Below are positions 33,081-42,935 of a stretch of DNA of 64,000 nucleotides, in pieces. The translations under genes were made by a program, and so were the position numbers. Each line of letters starts with the position of its first letter. The stretch's first letter is position 1. This DNA comes from Zarea fungicola (Eukaryota > Ascomycota > Sordariomycetes > Hypocreales > Cordycipitaceae), in NCBI GenBank assembly GCA_900169235.1, contig FWCC01000060.1, positions 62,001 through 126,000 on the forward strand. Direction: 5' to 3'. The notes under the pieces were generated by a model. The model saw only the letters and a program-made list of their open reading frames with translations. It did no database searches and was not told the origin of the DNA.

Positions 33081-34427
33081 ATGAGCACAACCACCACAGG
33101 TACACCGGCGATGCAAATTCCCAACACGCCGGAGACAAAGGAGGGTTACAACTTTCTCTACGCCAACATTCCTCTGTTGGCATTCAGTGTTGTTGTGGTG
33201 GCCTTTCGAGTGTGGTGGCGATGCATCAAGCACAACGCCGGGAGACTTAATAGAGCAGACATTTGCGTCGTCGTCGGCCTCGCCTTCAACATTATCCAAG
33301 TAACATGCATCTCAGTTGGTAAGCGCTTAACACAGTTCGATATTACTTTGACACTGGCTAACAAGTAATGCACTTCTGCAGCTATTGTTCGATGGGGGTT
33401 TGGTCATCACGCGCCGTACTTGACCGCCGAGGAGCGCTACAACTCATTACTCTACTTTTTCGTCTTTCAATGCTTCGTCAAGAATACCGTCGGCATCTCA
33501 AAGCTTTCTTTTCTCTTTTTATATCTCGATATTTTCCCACAACACAAATTTCGGGTCGTTTGCTGGGCGTTAATTGCTCATATCAGCCTCGGACTGGTGG
33601 CACTCGACATTACAACTATTCTGCAATGCCGCCCGATTCCGTTCTCTTGGGACAAGACTCTGCATGGACACTGGTACGCTGGAAACCCACTTACGGTTGG
33701 CTATGGGCCTTGCTACGGGATATGCTACTAACAATGCTCTATAGCATCAATATCAAGGCATTTTGGTACGCTCAATCGGGCTGGAATACTTTGATGGATG
33801 TCATTGTCCTGGTGCTTCCAATTCCACTCATTATGAAACTACAAATGAACCGCCGAGCCAAGCTTGGCCTGTTGGTTGTTTTCATCCTTGGAGCGTTGTA
33901 CGTGTTGAAATACCCAGACAGCTCATCGACTATTGCTAACATCTCACAGCGTGTGCATCACTAGTATTGAGCGCATGATTAGCCTCAACTTCAATGCCAC
34001 GTTTGCCAAGGATTTTACTTGGGCAACCGGCACCTCGGTGATTTGGACTCAAGTCGAATCGACTGTCGGTGTCATATGTGCATGTGCGCCTTCTCTCCGA
34101 CAACCGCTAGCAAACTTCATTCCCAAGCTCTTCGCCTCTGCAAGTGACGACTCCTATCAGCTGAGCGAGGACGTTCCTCACCACCTTGGTCCACGATCTG
34201 GCACGTTTGGCAACTCGCGGGGCTCTTCCAAGAAACGCGGGGACGAGCTTGACACGCAAGTTGACCCTCTCGAAACCAACTACAGAAGCGAAGGCAGCGA
34301 GGAGCAAATCATGGGCATCAAGAGAACCATGAGTGTTGATGTGTCATTTGTGCCTAGAGATGGCGAGCCCAACGCAGATGGCACGACGACATATCCAAAA
34401 CACCAATTTGAGCGACATATCGTGTGA
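33081..34427 (+). CDS. PTH11-like receptor, fungal rhodopsin-domain membrane protein
   Basis: Four exons (33081-33318, 33382-33673, 33745-33897, 33950-34427) with introns of 63, 71 and 52 bp encode 386 aa. The intron phases fit together without stops. Seven membrane segments are visible: LLAFSVVVVAFRVWW, DICVVVGLAFNIIQVTCISV, LLYFFVFQCFVKNTVGIS, FRVVCWALIAHISLGLVAL, LMDVIVLVLPIPLIMKLQM, LGLLVVFILGAF and TSVIWTQVESTVGVICAC. Family markers include KLSFLFLYLDIFP, the ILQCRPIPFSWD loop with a following HCIN, GAFVCITSIERM and the WTQVESTVGVICACAPSLR segment. The cytosolic tail of about 120 residues is hydrophilic and Ser-rich. Such proteins are numerous in Sordariomycetes; the best studied senses surfaces in the rice blast fungus. 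The ligand is unknown. The exon 3/4 joint is slightly less certain. Confidence 0.86.
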
Positions 34428-35823
34428 GAAACTAAAAGGTAGAAGAGGCTGTTTATTTGTCTTTATATGGAAGATTCTCTAGCCTTTGGCATGAGTTTTC
34501 TGGATTTCAGTTTTGTTACATGGCGTACATACCCCGGAGTTTTTCGATATTTAAGTGGATAAAAAAAAGATACGGGATAGAATAGCAATAGTTAAAGAAC
34601 AGGCAAATCACCAAACTCTTCGTAAACTATTTATCACTCCGTGGCGTCTGCAGAAACACTTCATTGCAAGCGTTGTCTACCGACCAGGAACTCAGACAAA
34701 ACATTATTCGCAGGCTCACGGTCTTCTGTGCAAGTCTTTGGCATCGCGCTTCGTGCATATAGCAACTTCCACTTGTATTCCTTGGCCCAAAACCCGTGAC
34801 ACATTGCTCGACTAGCATATCAATACCCAAGCTACGTTACCAACCTCGATTTTTTTTTTTTTTTGCTTTGCCAATTTCGGCATTGTTATCATGGTGCAAC
34901 TTACCGGAAGCAATCCACTCGCGCGTCATTTGGATAGGGAATAATGTTATGTTTGCATAGTCGATGTGCAAGTTGCTGTCACACTTACGGGACTAACGGG
35001 TTCGTTGGACGTTGAACTTGGGAACTTTGCAATGTTTCCGACTGCTTTAACGTACAATGAAAGACTCTTCCACAATACCAGTGCAGCTTGGAACAAACTC
35101 GGAGATTAGTAAACTGCGGTTCTTTCATTATTATGTATATATAAAGAAAACTACCATTCGATTCTAAAAGTGCTGCATGTCAACGCATGGCGCAGACCAG
35201 CGATATCTACTCCTGACCCTCACACTGTCTTCATCGATATGCAGTTATAATAGTGTAGCCCACGACAACTGCACACGCAGCAGCGGACTGTCGAGTCTAA
35301 TCATCAAAAAGTTGAATACGCAACCTTGCTACAGCAAGCATCTACCAAACCGTTGAATTAGCCGCCTAAGGTTGCTAAATACAGCTCATGGTTCAACGCA
35401 GTAGAGGGCCGGGATTCCAGACTTTGGCCATAGATAGTAGCCGGGATATCACTGTATGTTCTACCTCTAGAGTCTATTCTATCCAAAGAGGAACTACCCG
35501 GCTGCCATGGATTGAGATATCGCAGGCCCTCGCCATGCAAGTACCTATACATGGACGAGACCCCCACTGTATACTCCCAAAACAGGCAAGATGGCACAAC
35601 TTCACCAACGAGATCAGCCCCGCCGCAAGCGCCTGATTAGTTAGTCCTGGGTGGCTAGATGATTTGAGATTGGGGTCACAGGCACTAGTACAAGTACAAG
35701 CCACAACCCAGTAACCACTTGTGCGCAGACCTTTCTAGTTGGTACGTTGGTGCGGCCGGTAATTTATTGTCCACCAGCAATCTTTGAGAAATAGACACAA
35801 GGCTCGGCCAAGCCCTTTGCATC
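34428..35823. other. 1.4-kb intergenic region upstream of the flavin monooxygenase
   Basis: Between tandem plus-strand genes. It contains a T15-type homopolymer near 34850 and is otherwise featureless to me. Small frames are random in composition. Confidence 0.4.
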
Positions 35824-37303
35824 ATGGGTTCAATAACAGAGGGAAAAACCCCCATTGACGTCGCCATCATTGGCGGTGGCATCGGTGGCCTGGCGCTGTC
35901 GATCGGCCTCCAGCAATACAGCCACATTCGTGTGCGCATATTTGAAGCCGCGCCTATGTTTTATGAGATTGGAGGTGAGTTTTCCGAATCAATATTTAAT
36001 GACTCCGGGTGTAAACTATTGAGTCGAAGAACAGAGCAAAAATCAGCAATGCTAACTCACGCGCCCTCATCCAGCCGGCGTATTTTTCGGCGCCAATGCC
36101 ATCCGCGCCATGTCACTCATCAACCCAGCCATCGGTGAGGCCTACGGTCGCATCTCCACCAGCACTGGCTGGGAGTCCAAGAAGAACACTTACTTTGACT
36201 TTATTCTTGGCCAGGACCTGCATGGCCTGCCTGCGGGTACCCCCGTTGCCTCGCCGCAGCTAAGCGACGACGAGCGGCACAGCACCGCCCACCGCGCTCA
36301 CTTTATCGATGAGCTGGGTCGCCTCGTCCCTGAGCATCTCGCTGAGTTTGGGAAGCGTCTGTATGACGTGACTCGCGACGATGCCCGCGGCCGCACGATT
36401 ATGAAGTTTGCAGACGGCACTACTGCCGAGGCAGACGCAGTAATTGGGTGCGATGGCATCCGCTCCGTGTGCAGGAACCTCGTCCTGGGCAAAGACAATC
36501 CGCTCGCACAGCCTGTGTTTACAGGCAAGTATGCGTACAGGGGGCTGATTCCGATGGACAAGGCGGTTGCGGCGATTGGCGCGGAAAAGGCGCAGAACAG
36601 GTACATGTTCCTGGGGAAGAGAGGGCATGCCTTGGTGTTTCCGGTGGCCGAGGGCAAGATTATGAATGTGGTCGCATTTGGCACGGCGAAAGATGGAAAA
36701 TGGGAGGGAAACTGGGTCAAACCGATGAAGAGAGAAGACATGGAGGAAGACTTTAAAGATTTTGGCCCAGACTGTCAAAAGATCTTTTCAGTAGGCTCTT
36801 TCCTCCCCGCACCACAGCAGAAACAAAGATTTCCTCGGTTTATTTGTTAACAATGCCTGTCCTGAAAATAGCTCATGGAAAACACTGATCACTGGGGCAT
36901 CTTCGACCTCTCCGAGGATATTTCAACCTTCACCTCCAAGCCACTTCGTCTCCTTCTTCTCGGCGACAGCGCCCACGCCTGCGCTCCACACCAGGGCGCA
37001 GGCGCGGGCCAGGCCCTCGAGGACGCGCACGTTCTCTCCCACATCCTTGGTACGTGCCGTTCCCCTGCCGACCTTCTATCTGCCTTTGAAGCTTATGAGC
37101 ATGTGCGCCGGCCGCGCACCCGCTTCGTGCAACACTACGGCCGCCGCCAAGGCGAGTTGCTGGACCTCCACTGGCCAGGCGTGGAGGATGACCTAGAGAA
37201 GCTGCGCGAGATCATTGACGTGCCGATTCGGGAGATTTGGAACTGCGATCTTGAAGCGGAGCTAGAAAAGGCAAAAGTCAAGATGGCAGAATTGCTTCGC
37301 TGA
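35824..37303 (+). CDS. FAD-dependent monooxygenase, salicylate hydroxylase-like
   Basis: Three exons (35824-35974, 36075-36790, 36872-37303) with introns of 100 and 81 bp encode 432 aa. The flavin fold is intact: the Rossmann motif DVAIIGGGIGGLALSIGLQ near the N-terminus, the central VIGCDGIRSVCRNLVLG, which serves FAD and NADPH contact (DG motif), and the third motif LLGDSAHACAPHQGAGAGQA, which binds FAD ribityl/pyrophosphate, followed by LEDAHVLSHIL. These define the class A aromatic hydroxylase group (PHBH fold). Members hydroxylate aromatic acids such as salicylate, or tailor secondary metabolites; the substrate is not predictable. There is no signal peptide, so the protein should be cytosolic. 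No biosynthetic core gene (PKS, NRPS) is nearby, which favours catabolism over secondary metabolism. Confidence 0.88.
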
Positions 37304-37730
37304 GGCGGTAGAGGGGGAAGGAGTTTGTGAGCGAGCGACTGAGGAATCACTGGAATATCATTTTCCGATTTGAGTTGATTGTTTTAAAGTGGCAAAGGTA
37401 ACTTGTGGAATCAAAAAGTTTTGGAAATTTCGAATACTTGCTTCAATTGTGTGGGACGTTCTGCGCAAAATGAAAGCCTGTTGGTTTGCAAATAGCAAGC
37501 CACCTCATTATTTTCTTTCAAACCTTACAACAACTTCTGCACTCCGTACATCCCTTCCTGTTCGCATTCAACTCTATGGACTATTTAAAATCAACTCTCC
37601 CCCAATTGAAGCCCCCTCGCCATCTTTCTTTACTGCACAGGTGTCCTCAGACTATCCCAAAGTTCCATCACTGCAGACAATACAGCACACCTACCTTCAC
37701 AAATTCAGTGGCTGTTCTCATTTATTCATA
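37304..37730. other. Intergenic spacer before the F-box-like gene
   Basis: A 427-bp gap. The frame of the next gene is open through most of it, with an in-frame ATG at 37470 that would add 87 residues. The region is C/T-rich near 37600-37710 and reads more like a leader than protein. Confidence 0.4.
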
Positions 37731-39197
37731 ATGTCAGACATATTCGAGCTTCTCCCTCCGGAGCTTATCTACCCTATCCTGGAAGAGAACGGCCCAGAAG
37801 ATCTCTTAGAGCTGATATCAGCATCACCGTACTGTTTCCGGGTCTTTGCCACCAATCCTAAGCGATTCCACCTCGCCTCCTTGAAATCAGCCGTGCCCAA
37901 GCCGATATGGAGCGAATTCACTGCTGCTTGCTTTGCCTCATATAGATTTCGTGTCATTGAGTCAAAAGTCAACTTCAACAATCTCAGCACCGTCTCCGAA
38001 ACACAAATCTCCGCAGACAGGGGGGAAATTTGGAACTTCCTTCGTCAATATTTCGGCAACTCGTCAGATGCAGAGTTCCCCATAATCTACAACGACGATA
38101 TGCGATACGCCCGCAGAATTTGCTCCATCGCTTCTTTTTTTGTAAAGAAGTTTACCCAGAAAGCATTGAAAGAAGCGCAATATCTTGCTAGGGATCATGT
38201 CAATCACGATGAGGGTGACGAGATGAAGTCCGATGAAGTGAAGAAAGAGCCAAACACCATTTTCCATCTTTCAGATGCAGAAACACTCCGTCTCTATCGA
38301 GCGATTTTCCGCTTTCAAATCTGCTGCAGGGTCTTTCGGCCGAAGCGATTTTTGGATCTAGTGGGCGACCATCGCGCTTTTGAACAGCATACGCTCTTCA
38401 TCCACCGTTTCGAGCCATGGGAGGTGGAGGAAATGACTTGTATCCATCAGTTCCTCTCAGATGCAGTTCTAAAGGCTCTGGAAGCCATGGACTGCGAAGT
38501 TGAATCATACGTACGCGAGGCTTGCCTTTTTATGCGGCCCCGTTATCACAGCTGTGACCCCCGGGATGTCGAGATTGTGTCTGATGAGGGGCCTATTACA
38601 TTTGTCGACTTCTCTGGCTGTGCGCTATCGGCGTTATTTGGCGCATTTAGTCGCTTCAGAGAGCGCAGACTATGGGTCATGAGCTCGATTGTCTCAAAGG
38701 GACTCCTATATATGGCTGAGTTTGTGTTGAGCGATAGAGACACTCAATTCAAGGAGCTCCGAAAAATGCATCACTCTGTGGGGGATCAATTCATCGTTGA
38801 CTCACTGGAGCACTTGAGCGTCGCAGGCGTGACCGTGCCTCGTCCCAGTAATGTCCTGTATGAGGGACGGTACGCAGTTGCAAAGGGAGCCAACCTGGCA
38901 TCACACATGTACGGGGCAGATCTTCAGCGATCATATCTCCGTATTGCAAATGAAAATCGCATGGTCCCATTCAGAGCGCTCGGTTACTCCTTTTGGGACT
39001 CGGAGAGACTTACTTCTGAGCTACAAAAGAAAGCCTTTGCGGTAGCTAAGGCGATGGGGGATAGCGAGATCAAGGATCGTTATCTGTGGCATGATGATGA
39101 TCCTCTGGAGTTGAGACTAGCAAATTGTGTCATACGGGTAGAGGATGAGGCCTATCTAGTCCAAAATTTTGGTCCATTATATGAGGATGAAGTCTAG
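37731..39197 (+). CDS. F-box-like hypothetical protein
   Basis: A single-exon gene of 488 aa. The start MSDIFELLPPELIYPILEEN opens directly into an F-box-like helix-turn (LPPELIYPIL ... DLLELISASPYCFRVF), the usual N-terminal position for fungal F-box proteins that recruit substrates to SCF ubiquitin ligases. The remainder has no repeat (no LRR, WD40 or Kelch) that I can see. It does hold conserved-looking patches such as LYRAIFRFQICCRVF, PWEVEEMTCIHQFLSDA and FRALGYSFWDSERL, the kind of "fungal F-box plus C-terminal YxFWD" hypothetical family common in Hypocreales. An upstream in-frame ATG (37470) is less likely. Adjacent to the flavin monooxygenase on the same strand; a functional link is not evident. 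Confidence 0.72.
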   Translation: MSDIFELLPPELIYPILEENGPEDLLELISASPYCFRVFATNPKRFHLASLKSAVPKPIWSEFTAACFASYRFRVIESKVNFNNLSTVSETQISADRGEIWNFLRQYFGNSSDAEFPIIYNDDMRYARRICSIASFFVKKFTQKALKEAQYLARDHVNHDEGDEMKSDEVKKEPNTIFHLSDAETLRLYRAIFRFQICCRVFRPKRFLDLVGDHRAFEQHTLFIHRFEPWEVEEMTCIHQFLSDAVLKALEAMDCEVESYVREACLFMRPRYHSCDPRDVEIVSDEGPITFVDFSGCALSALFGAFSRFRERRLWVMSSIVSKGLLYMAEFVLSDRDTQFKELRKMHHSVGDQFIVDSLEHLSVAGVTVPRPSNVLYEGRYAVAKGANLASHMYGADLQRSYLRIANENRMVPFRALGYSFWDSERLTSELQKKAFAVAKAMGDSEIKDRYLWHDDDPLELRLANCVIRVEDEAYLVQNFGPLYEDEV

Positions 39198-40877
39198 AAA
39201 AGCTGCATAGACAACGTTACTCGATGCCCAAGGCGCAAAGTCAGGAGCTCAGATGCCTGCTACTCCTACTACAGTCAAGATGTCCTGTATGTCACTTATG
39301 CAAGGATCCGTTCGGAATGTAGCATCACTATTATTAGTATTACCATTGTTTTAATCATATCTATGTTTGGAAAATTTTGTCCGCAGCGCTTCGTTCCCAA
39401 TAGTCAATCCGAATCATCAAAGTAACACTTTGTTTCCTGTCTCTAGACTTGCTGACATCGTTTCTCCTTAACCCGTAGCAAATTTGTCATGTTAATGCTG
39501 ACAAAAATTGCGCGAGTAGTAGCCTGCCAACTCTTTTACCATATATGCCCGAAATAGTGCTGGCGTGCAATTGATATGTCTCCAACCACCAAGTTAGCTT
39601 GGGAGCAGTTGCTCCGGATATTTCATCAGTCGGTCAATACGTAGTAAGGCCATGGAGGTCAAAGCTTTTTGGCTGCCTAGAAATGAGGTGTGCATTTTTT
39701 TATTTATTGAAAATTAATAATAATAAAATGAAAATCCTAGTGGCCGCCGCAGGCGGCCAGCGTTTCTATAGCGCTCAGCCACGCCTGTCCATCGCGATGC
39801 CTCAATATGCTTCTTTCAGCTAACTTGGCATAAGGTCAGATGCCCTGGGCCTCTACTGCACAACACTACGCTGCATGCAAGAACTATGCGGCCGACGATC
39901 GTCTCGCTCAGCTCGGCAATGTTTGGTCTTGTCGATCGTTTTGGGTGGTACATATATGTGCATACCCAGTAAATTAATTGCCGGGCCGTGCTGGCGTCAG
40001 CTGTGTGCTATTGCAAACCCGGATAATACTAGTTCGGATATTTTATTTAGTTTTTTGCGCCATTCTGTCGCTTAGCGTTTCCCTCAACAAATAGGTTAAA
40101 TATGGCTCTTTGCTTCCATTGCCGTCCCGCGTCTTAGTTGTGGCAGAGGAATGGCTTCGTTGTGGCGCGTGGCTGCGAGCTATTGTGTGTCCAAGCAGAC
40201 TTGTCTTATTTTACGCAGCAAAACAATAAAAAACGCACACCTCTTCCATTGTTCATCTTTGAGTTTCTCTTTCTTTTTCGGATACAATGGGGTTGATTGG
40301 AGCTAGCTACGGTCACGCGTTACCTGGTATCTACAGGATCATCGTTGGGAGGGTTGTTCAAGACAGAAATACGAGCCTTCGCCAAGTTAAGCCTGTAAGT
40401 GGCTGCATCGCAGCCCGGGTCAGCCGCATGCAAATGAATGACTCCGTCAGCCTTCTGCCACTAGCTTTGCCGAAAAAGGCAACAAGTAACTAATTTTACC
40501 GGAGCCAAACAAAAAAGAGGTCAAAGATTCAAAAGAGGCTGAATTGGAAGACAAGCACGTGGGTACATGATCCATTAGTTTCATTATTTATAATATTTTT
40601 TTCTTCTTTTATGTTAAGTCTATTATTAGGAATAACTCTTGTATTAAGCTTGTCGTCCAATTTGGGTCTCCAATTGGTGTGCTTTTTGTGGTAGTGTGAA
40701 AAATTTATATACATGAAAGGAACCTAAAGCGATATTATGAAATAGCCATTAAAGACGGAGTAAGGTGAAACTGTTCAAGTAGATGTGAAGTACCCGGTTG
40801 CGTTTCTGTTTCGTTGCATTAAACAAATAGAGGAAATGTGAGAAAGATCGACAAGGGACGTGGGAGGATATTTGTCA
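39198..40877. other. 1.7-kb convergent intergenic region, F-box-like / galactose oxidase
   Basis: Longer than needed for two 3' UTRs. It holds a small inverted repeat (GGAGCA-GT-TGCTCC near 39602) and a frame of 68 codons at 40287-40493 with no recognisable feature. I see no supported gene. Confidence 0.4.
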
Positions 40878-42935
40878 TCAATGCATTCTAAGGTCGATGA
40901 TCTTAGAGACACTGGGAACGCCATTGCTGTTCATGACAAAGAGCATCCAGTAACCAGGTAGTAGGATGCCGGCGTCGGTTGGCAAGTTGGCCACGTATTG
41001 CGTGTTCGAGTTCTTGTTGAGCGTCAGAGGGACGCGACGCTGATCGGTGTTGACAGTATGCGTGGCGGTTCCCACACGCATGAGGGAGGCGCTCTGGATG
41101 GCGCCGCCCGTGTTGATGGTGATGACATTGTTGTTGACCGTGGCTGAGGTAATGGTGGGACGAGTGGCAGGCGAACCGTCACCGTTGAGCAGATAACTGG
41201 GTGTGTAAATCTGGCCGTCAAAGTGGTTTGTGTTGCAGTCGCCGCAGAGGCCACCGCCAGCGTTGAAGACGCGGCCATCGGGCATCAAGAGGGAGATACT
41301 GTGGTAGTTGCGGGGGATGGTGTTGGGCTGCATCTTGTAGAATGAGTCCTGAACCGGGTCGTACAACTCAGGTGTAAGCTGCGGTGTGCCATCGTCAAAG
41401 GGAACGGCGTAGGACTGGCCGCCGGTGATAAAGGTCTTGCCGTTGGGGAGCACGACGGCAGTGGCGAACGCGCGAGCGAACCAGAGGCCGTTGCTGGCAA
41501 ATTTCACCTGAAGAGGCTGGGCAGGGGCCCCGAGCGTAATGATGTGAGTATCGGCGTGCGCATTGCTGTACTGGTATGAAGGTGAGCCACCGGCTGTAAG
41601 AATCTTGCCCTGAGTAGCGTCGAACATGACTGCGATACCGCACATCGAGTCGGGCGAGTCGCCGCGGTTAGAGGTACGCTTGCCAGCGCTGATGACATTG
41701 CCGTTGTAGCCGGTGAAGTACCAGTTCATGGCAGTGCTGGGACCGGCCTGGAATACGGAAGCGCCCTTCCATCCGAAGAGCCAAGCGTGGTTGTCAGCAC
41801 GATAAACACCCTGGGCATCATTGGTCAACATGGGTGAAACCCTGGCGTATGGCAGCGACTGCCATGTGTTTGATCTGGGGTCGTAGAGCTCGCCATCCTT
41901 TGGCTCAACCTCGCCGCCAGCCCATGAGCCTCCAATGACAAAAACCTTTCCTTCCGAGGTAGTGGCCGAAGACTGGTAGCCACGAGGAACAATCATGTCC
42001 GCTGCAGGATTCCATGACTGAGAAGGAAAGTCGTAGATTGTGGACTTGTACTTGGAGTTGCCACCAGTGACAATGACTTGACCAAATCCATCAATGGAGA
42101 TGCCTGGACAGAACATGTCATGGTCAGTGTTGTCCACAACCTTAGGCTGAACGTCATTGGTAGCAGGATCCCAGATAGAAGTAAAGACGCGGTCAATAGT
42201 TCCGTCTTGGATATAGTTGTTATAGGCGTAGGCAGACCAGATAGTAATCTTGCCCGACAGTGGATCAACCATGGCAGCGACAGGGACAGTCGGGAAGTCA
42301 ATAGTCAGTCCCCATTTTCCAAGTCCGGTATATGGGGTTGGCTCAGCCTGGGCATCATAGATGCCAACCTCGGCGATGCTCGTCCACGGGTTTCCGTTGA
42401 CCTCGGTGATGGCCTTTATACGCACATACCGAATCTTGACCGTCTCAAAATTGGCGTACTTGGTCAGTCCGTCGACGGGCCAGTTTCCGATAGCGACTAG
42501 CTGCCAGTTATTGTTATCCGTGCTGACGGAGATCTCATGGCGGGCAATCCAGCCGTTCTGGTTACCGTCCTGTCGTGGCAGAGCAGAGACACCCTTGACA
42601 TTGTGCAGGGAGCCCATATCAATGGTAATGGTGTGAGGCGGTGGAGGGTTCGAGTTTTGCCAGGATGTATGCCAGAAGGTATTCTTGTCCCCGTCAATAG
42701 CCTTGTAGCACTCGTTTCCAGTATTCTGGCTGTCGCAAGTAGCGGTCCATCCTGCAGCATTAAGCTGCGGTGCGTTCAGAGGCGGCGCAGCAAAGAGTTG
42801 GTTAGCATTTGGATTCGAACCGAAATGCTCTCTGTCTGGTTTACCCTGGCGTTCCTGGAGGAGTGAGTTAGATCCGTGGACGACAGAGCCGCCCAGTCCA
42901 GAGAGGAGCAGAGTATACAGGCTTAGTGACTTCAT
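40878..42935 (-). CDS. Secreted galactose oxidase (copper radical oxidase, AA5)
   Basis: A single-exon gene of 685 aa. Order: signal peptide (about 1-21), short Gln/Arg propeptide, an F5/8-type (CBM32-like) galactose-binding domain (about 60-195, with TFWHTSW and RQDGNQNGWIARHE), the seven-bladed kelch catalytic domain, and a C-terminal Ig-like domain ending in GYWMLFVMNSNGVPSVSK. All radical-copper residues known from the Fusarium enzyme are present: Cys276 (DMFCPGIS) and Tyr320 (PRGYQSS), which form the thioether cofactor; stacking Trp338 (GGSWAGG); and copper ligands Tyr544/His545 (RNYHSIS) and His626 (THTVNTDQRR). Arg379 of GVYRADNHAW matches the substrate-binding arginine. It should oxidise galactose or other primary alcohols to aldehydes outside the cell, releasing H2O2. 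It is probably active. Confidence 0.94.
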   Translation of the reverse strand: MKSLSLYTLLLSGLGGSVVHGSNSLLQERQGKPDREHFGSNPNANQLFAAPPLNAPQLNAAGWTATCDSQNTGNECYKAIDGDKNTFWHTSWQNSNPPPPHTITIDMGSLHNVKGVSALPRQDGNQNGWIARHEISVSTDNNNWQLVAIGNWPVDGLTKYANFETVKIRYVRIKAITEVNGNPWTSIAEVGIYDAQAEPTPYTGLGKWGLTIDFPTVPVAAMVDPLSGKITIWSAYAYNNYIQDGTIDRVFTSIWDPATNDVQPKVVDNTDHDMFCPGISIDGFGQVIVTGGNSKYKSTIYDFPSQSWNPAADMIVPRGYQSSATTSEGKVFVIGGSWAGGEVEPKDGELYDPRSNTWQSLPYARVSPMLTNDAQGVYRADNHAWLFGWKGASVFQAGPSTAMNWYFTGYNGNVISAGKRTSNRGDSPDSMCGIAVMFDATQGKILTAGGSPSYQYSNAHADTHIITLGAPAQPLQVKFASNGLWFARAFATAVVLPNGKTFITGGQSYAVPFDDGTPQLTPELYDPVQDSFYKMQPNTIPRNYHSISLLMPDGRVFNAGGGLCGDCNTNHFDGQIYTPSYLLNGDGSPATRPTITSATVNNNVITINTGGAIQSASLMRVGTATHTVNTDQRRVPLTLNKNSNTQYVANLPTDAGILLPGYWMLFVMNSNGVPSVSKIIDLRMH

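Noticed and set aside
40287..40493. 68-codon plus-strand frame between the F-box-like and galactose oxidase genes
   Set aside because: Too short, with no motif and no supporting context, although the ATG follows a T/C-rich stretch.
42810..42835. tRNA B-box-like GGTTCGAATCC on the minus strand
   Set aside because: It lies inside the galactose oxidase coding sequence, where it encodes Gly-Ser-Asn-Pro. No A-box or cloverleaf can be built around it.
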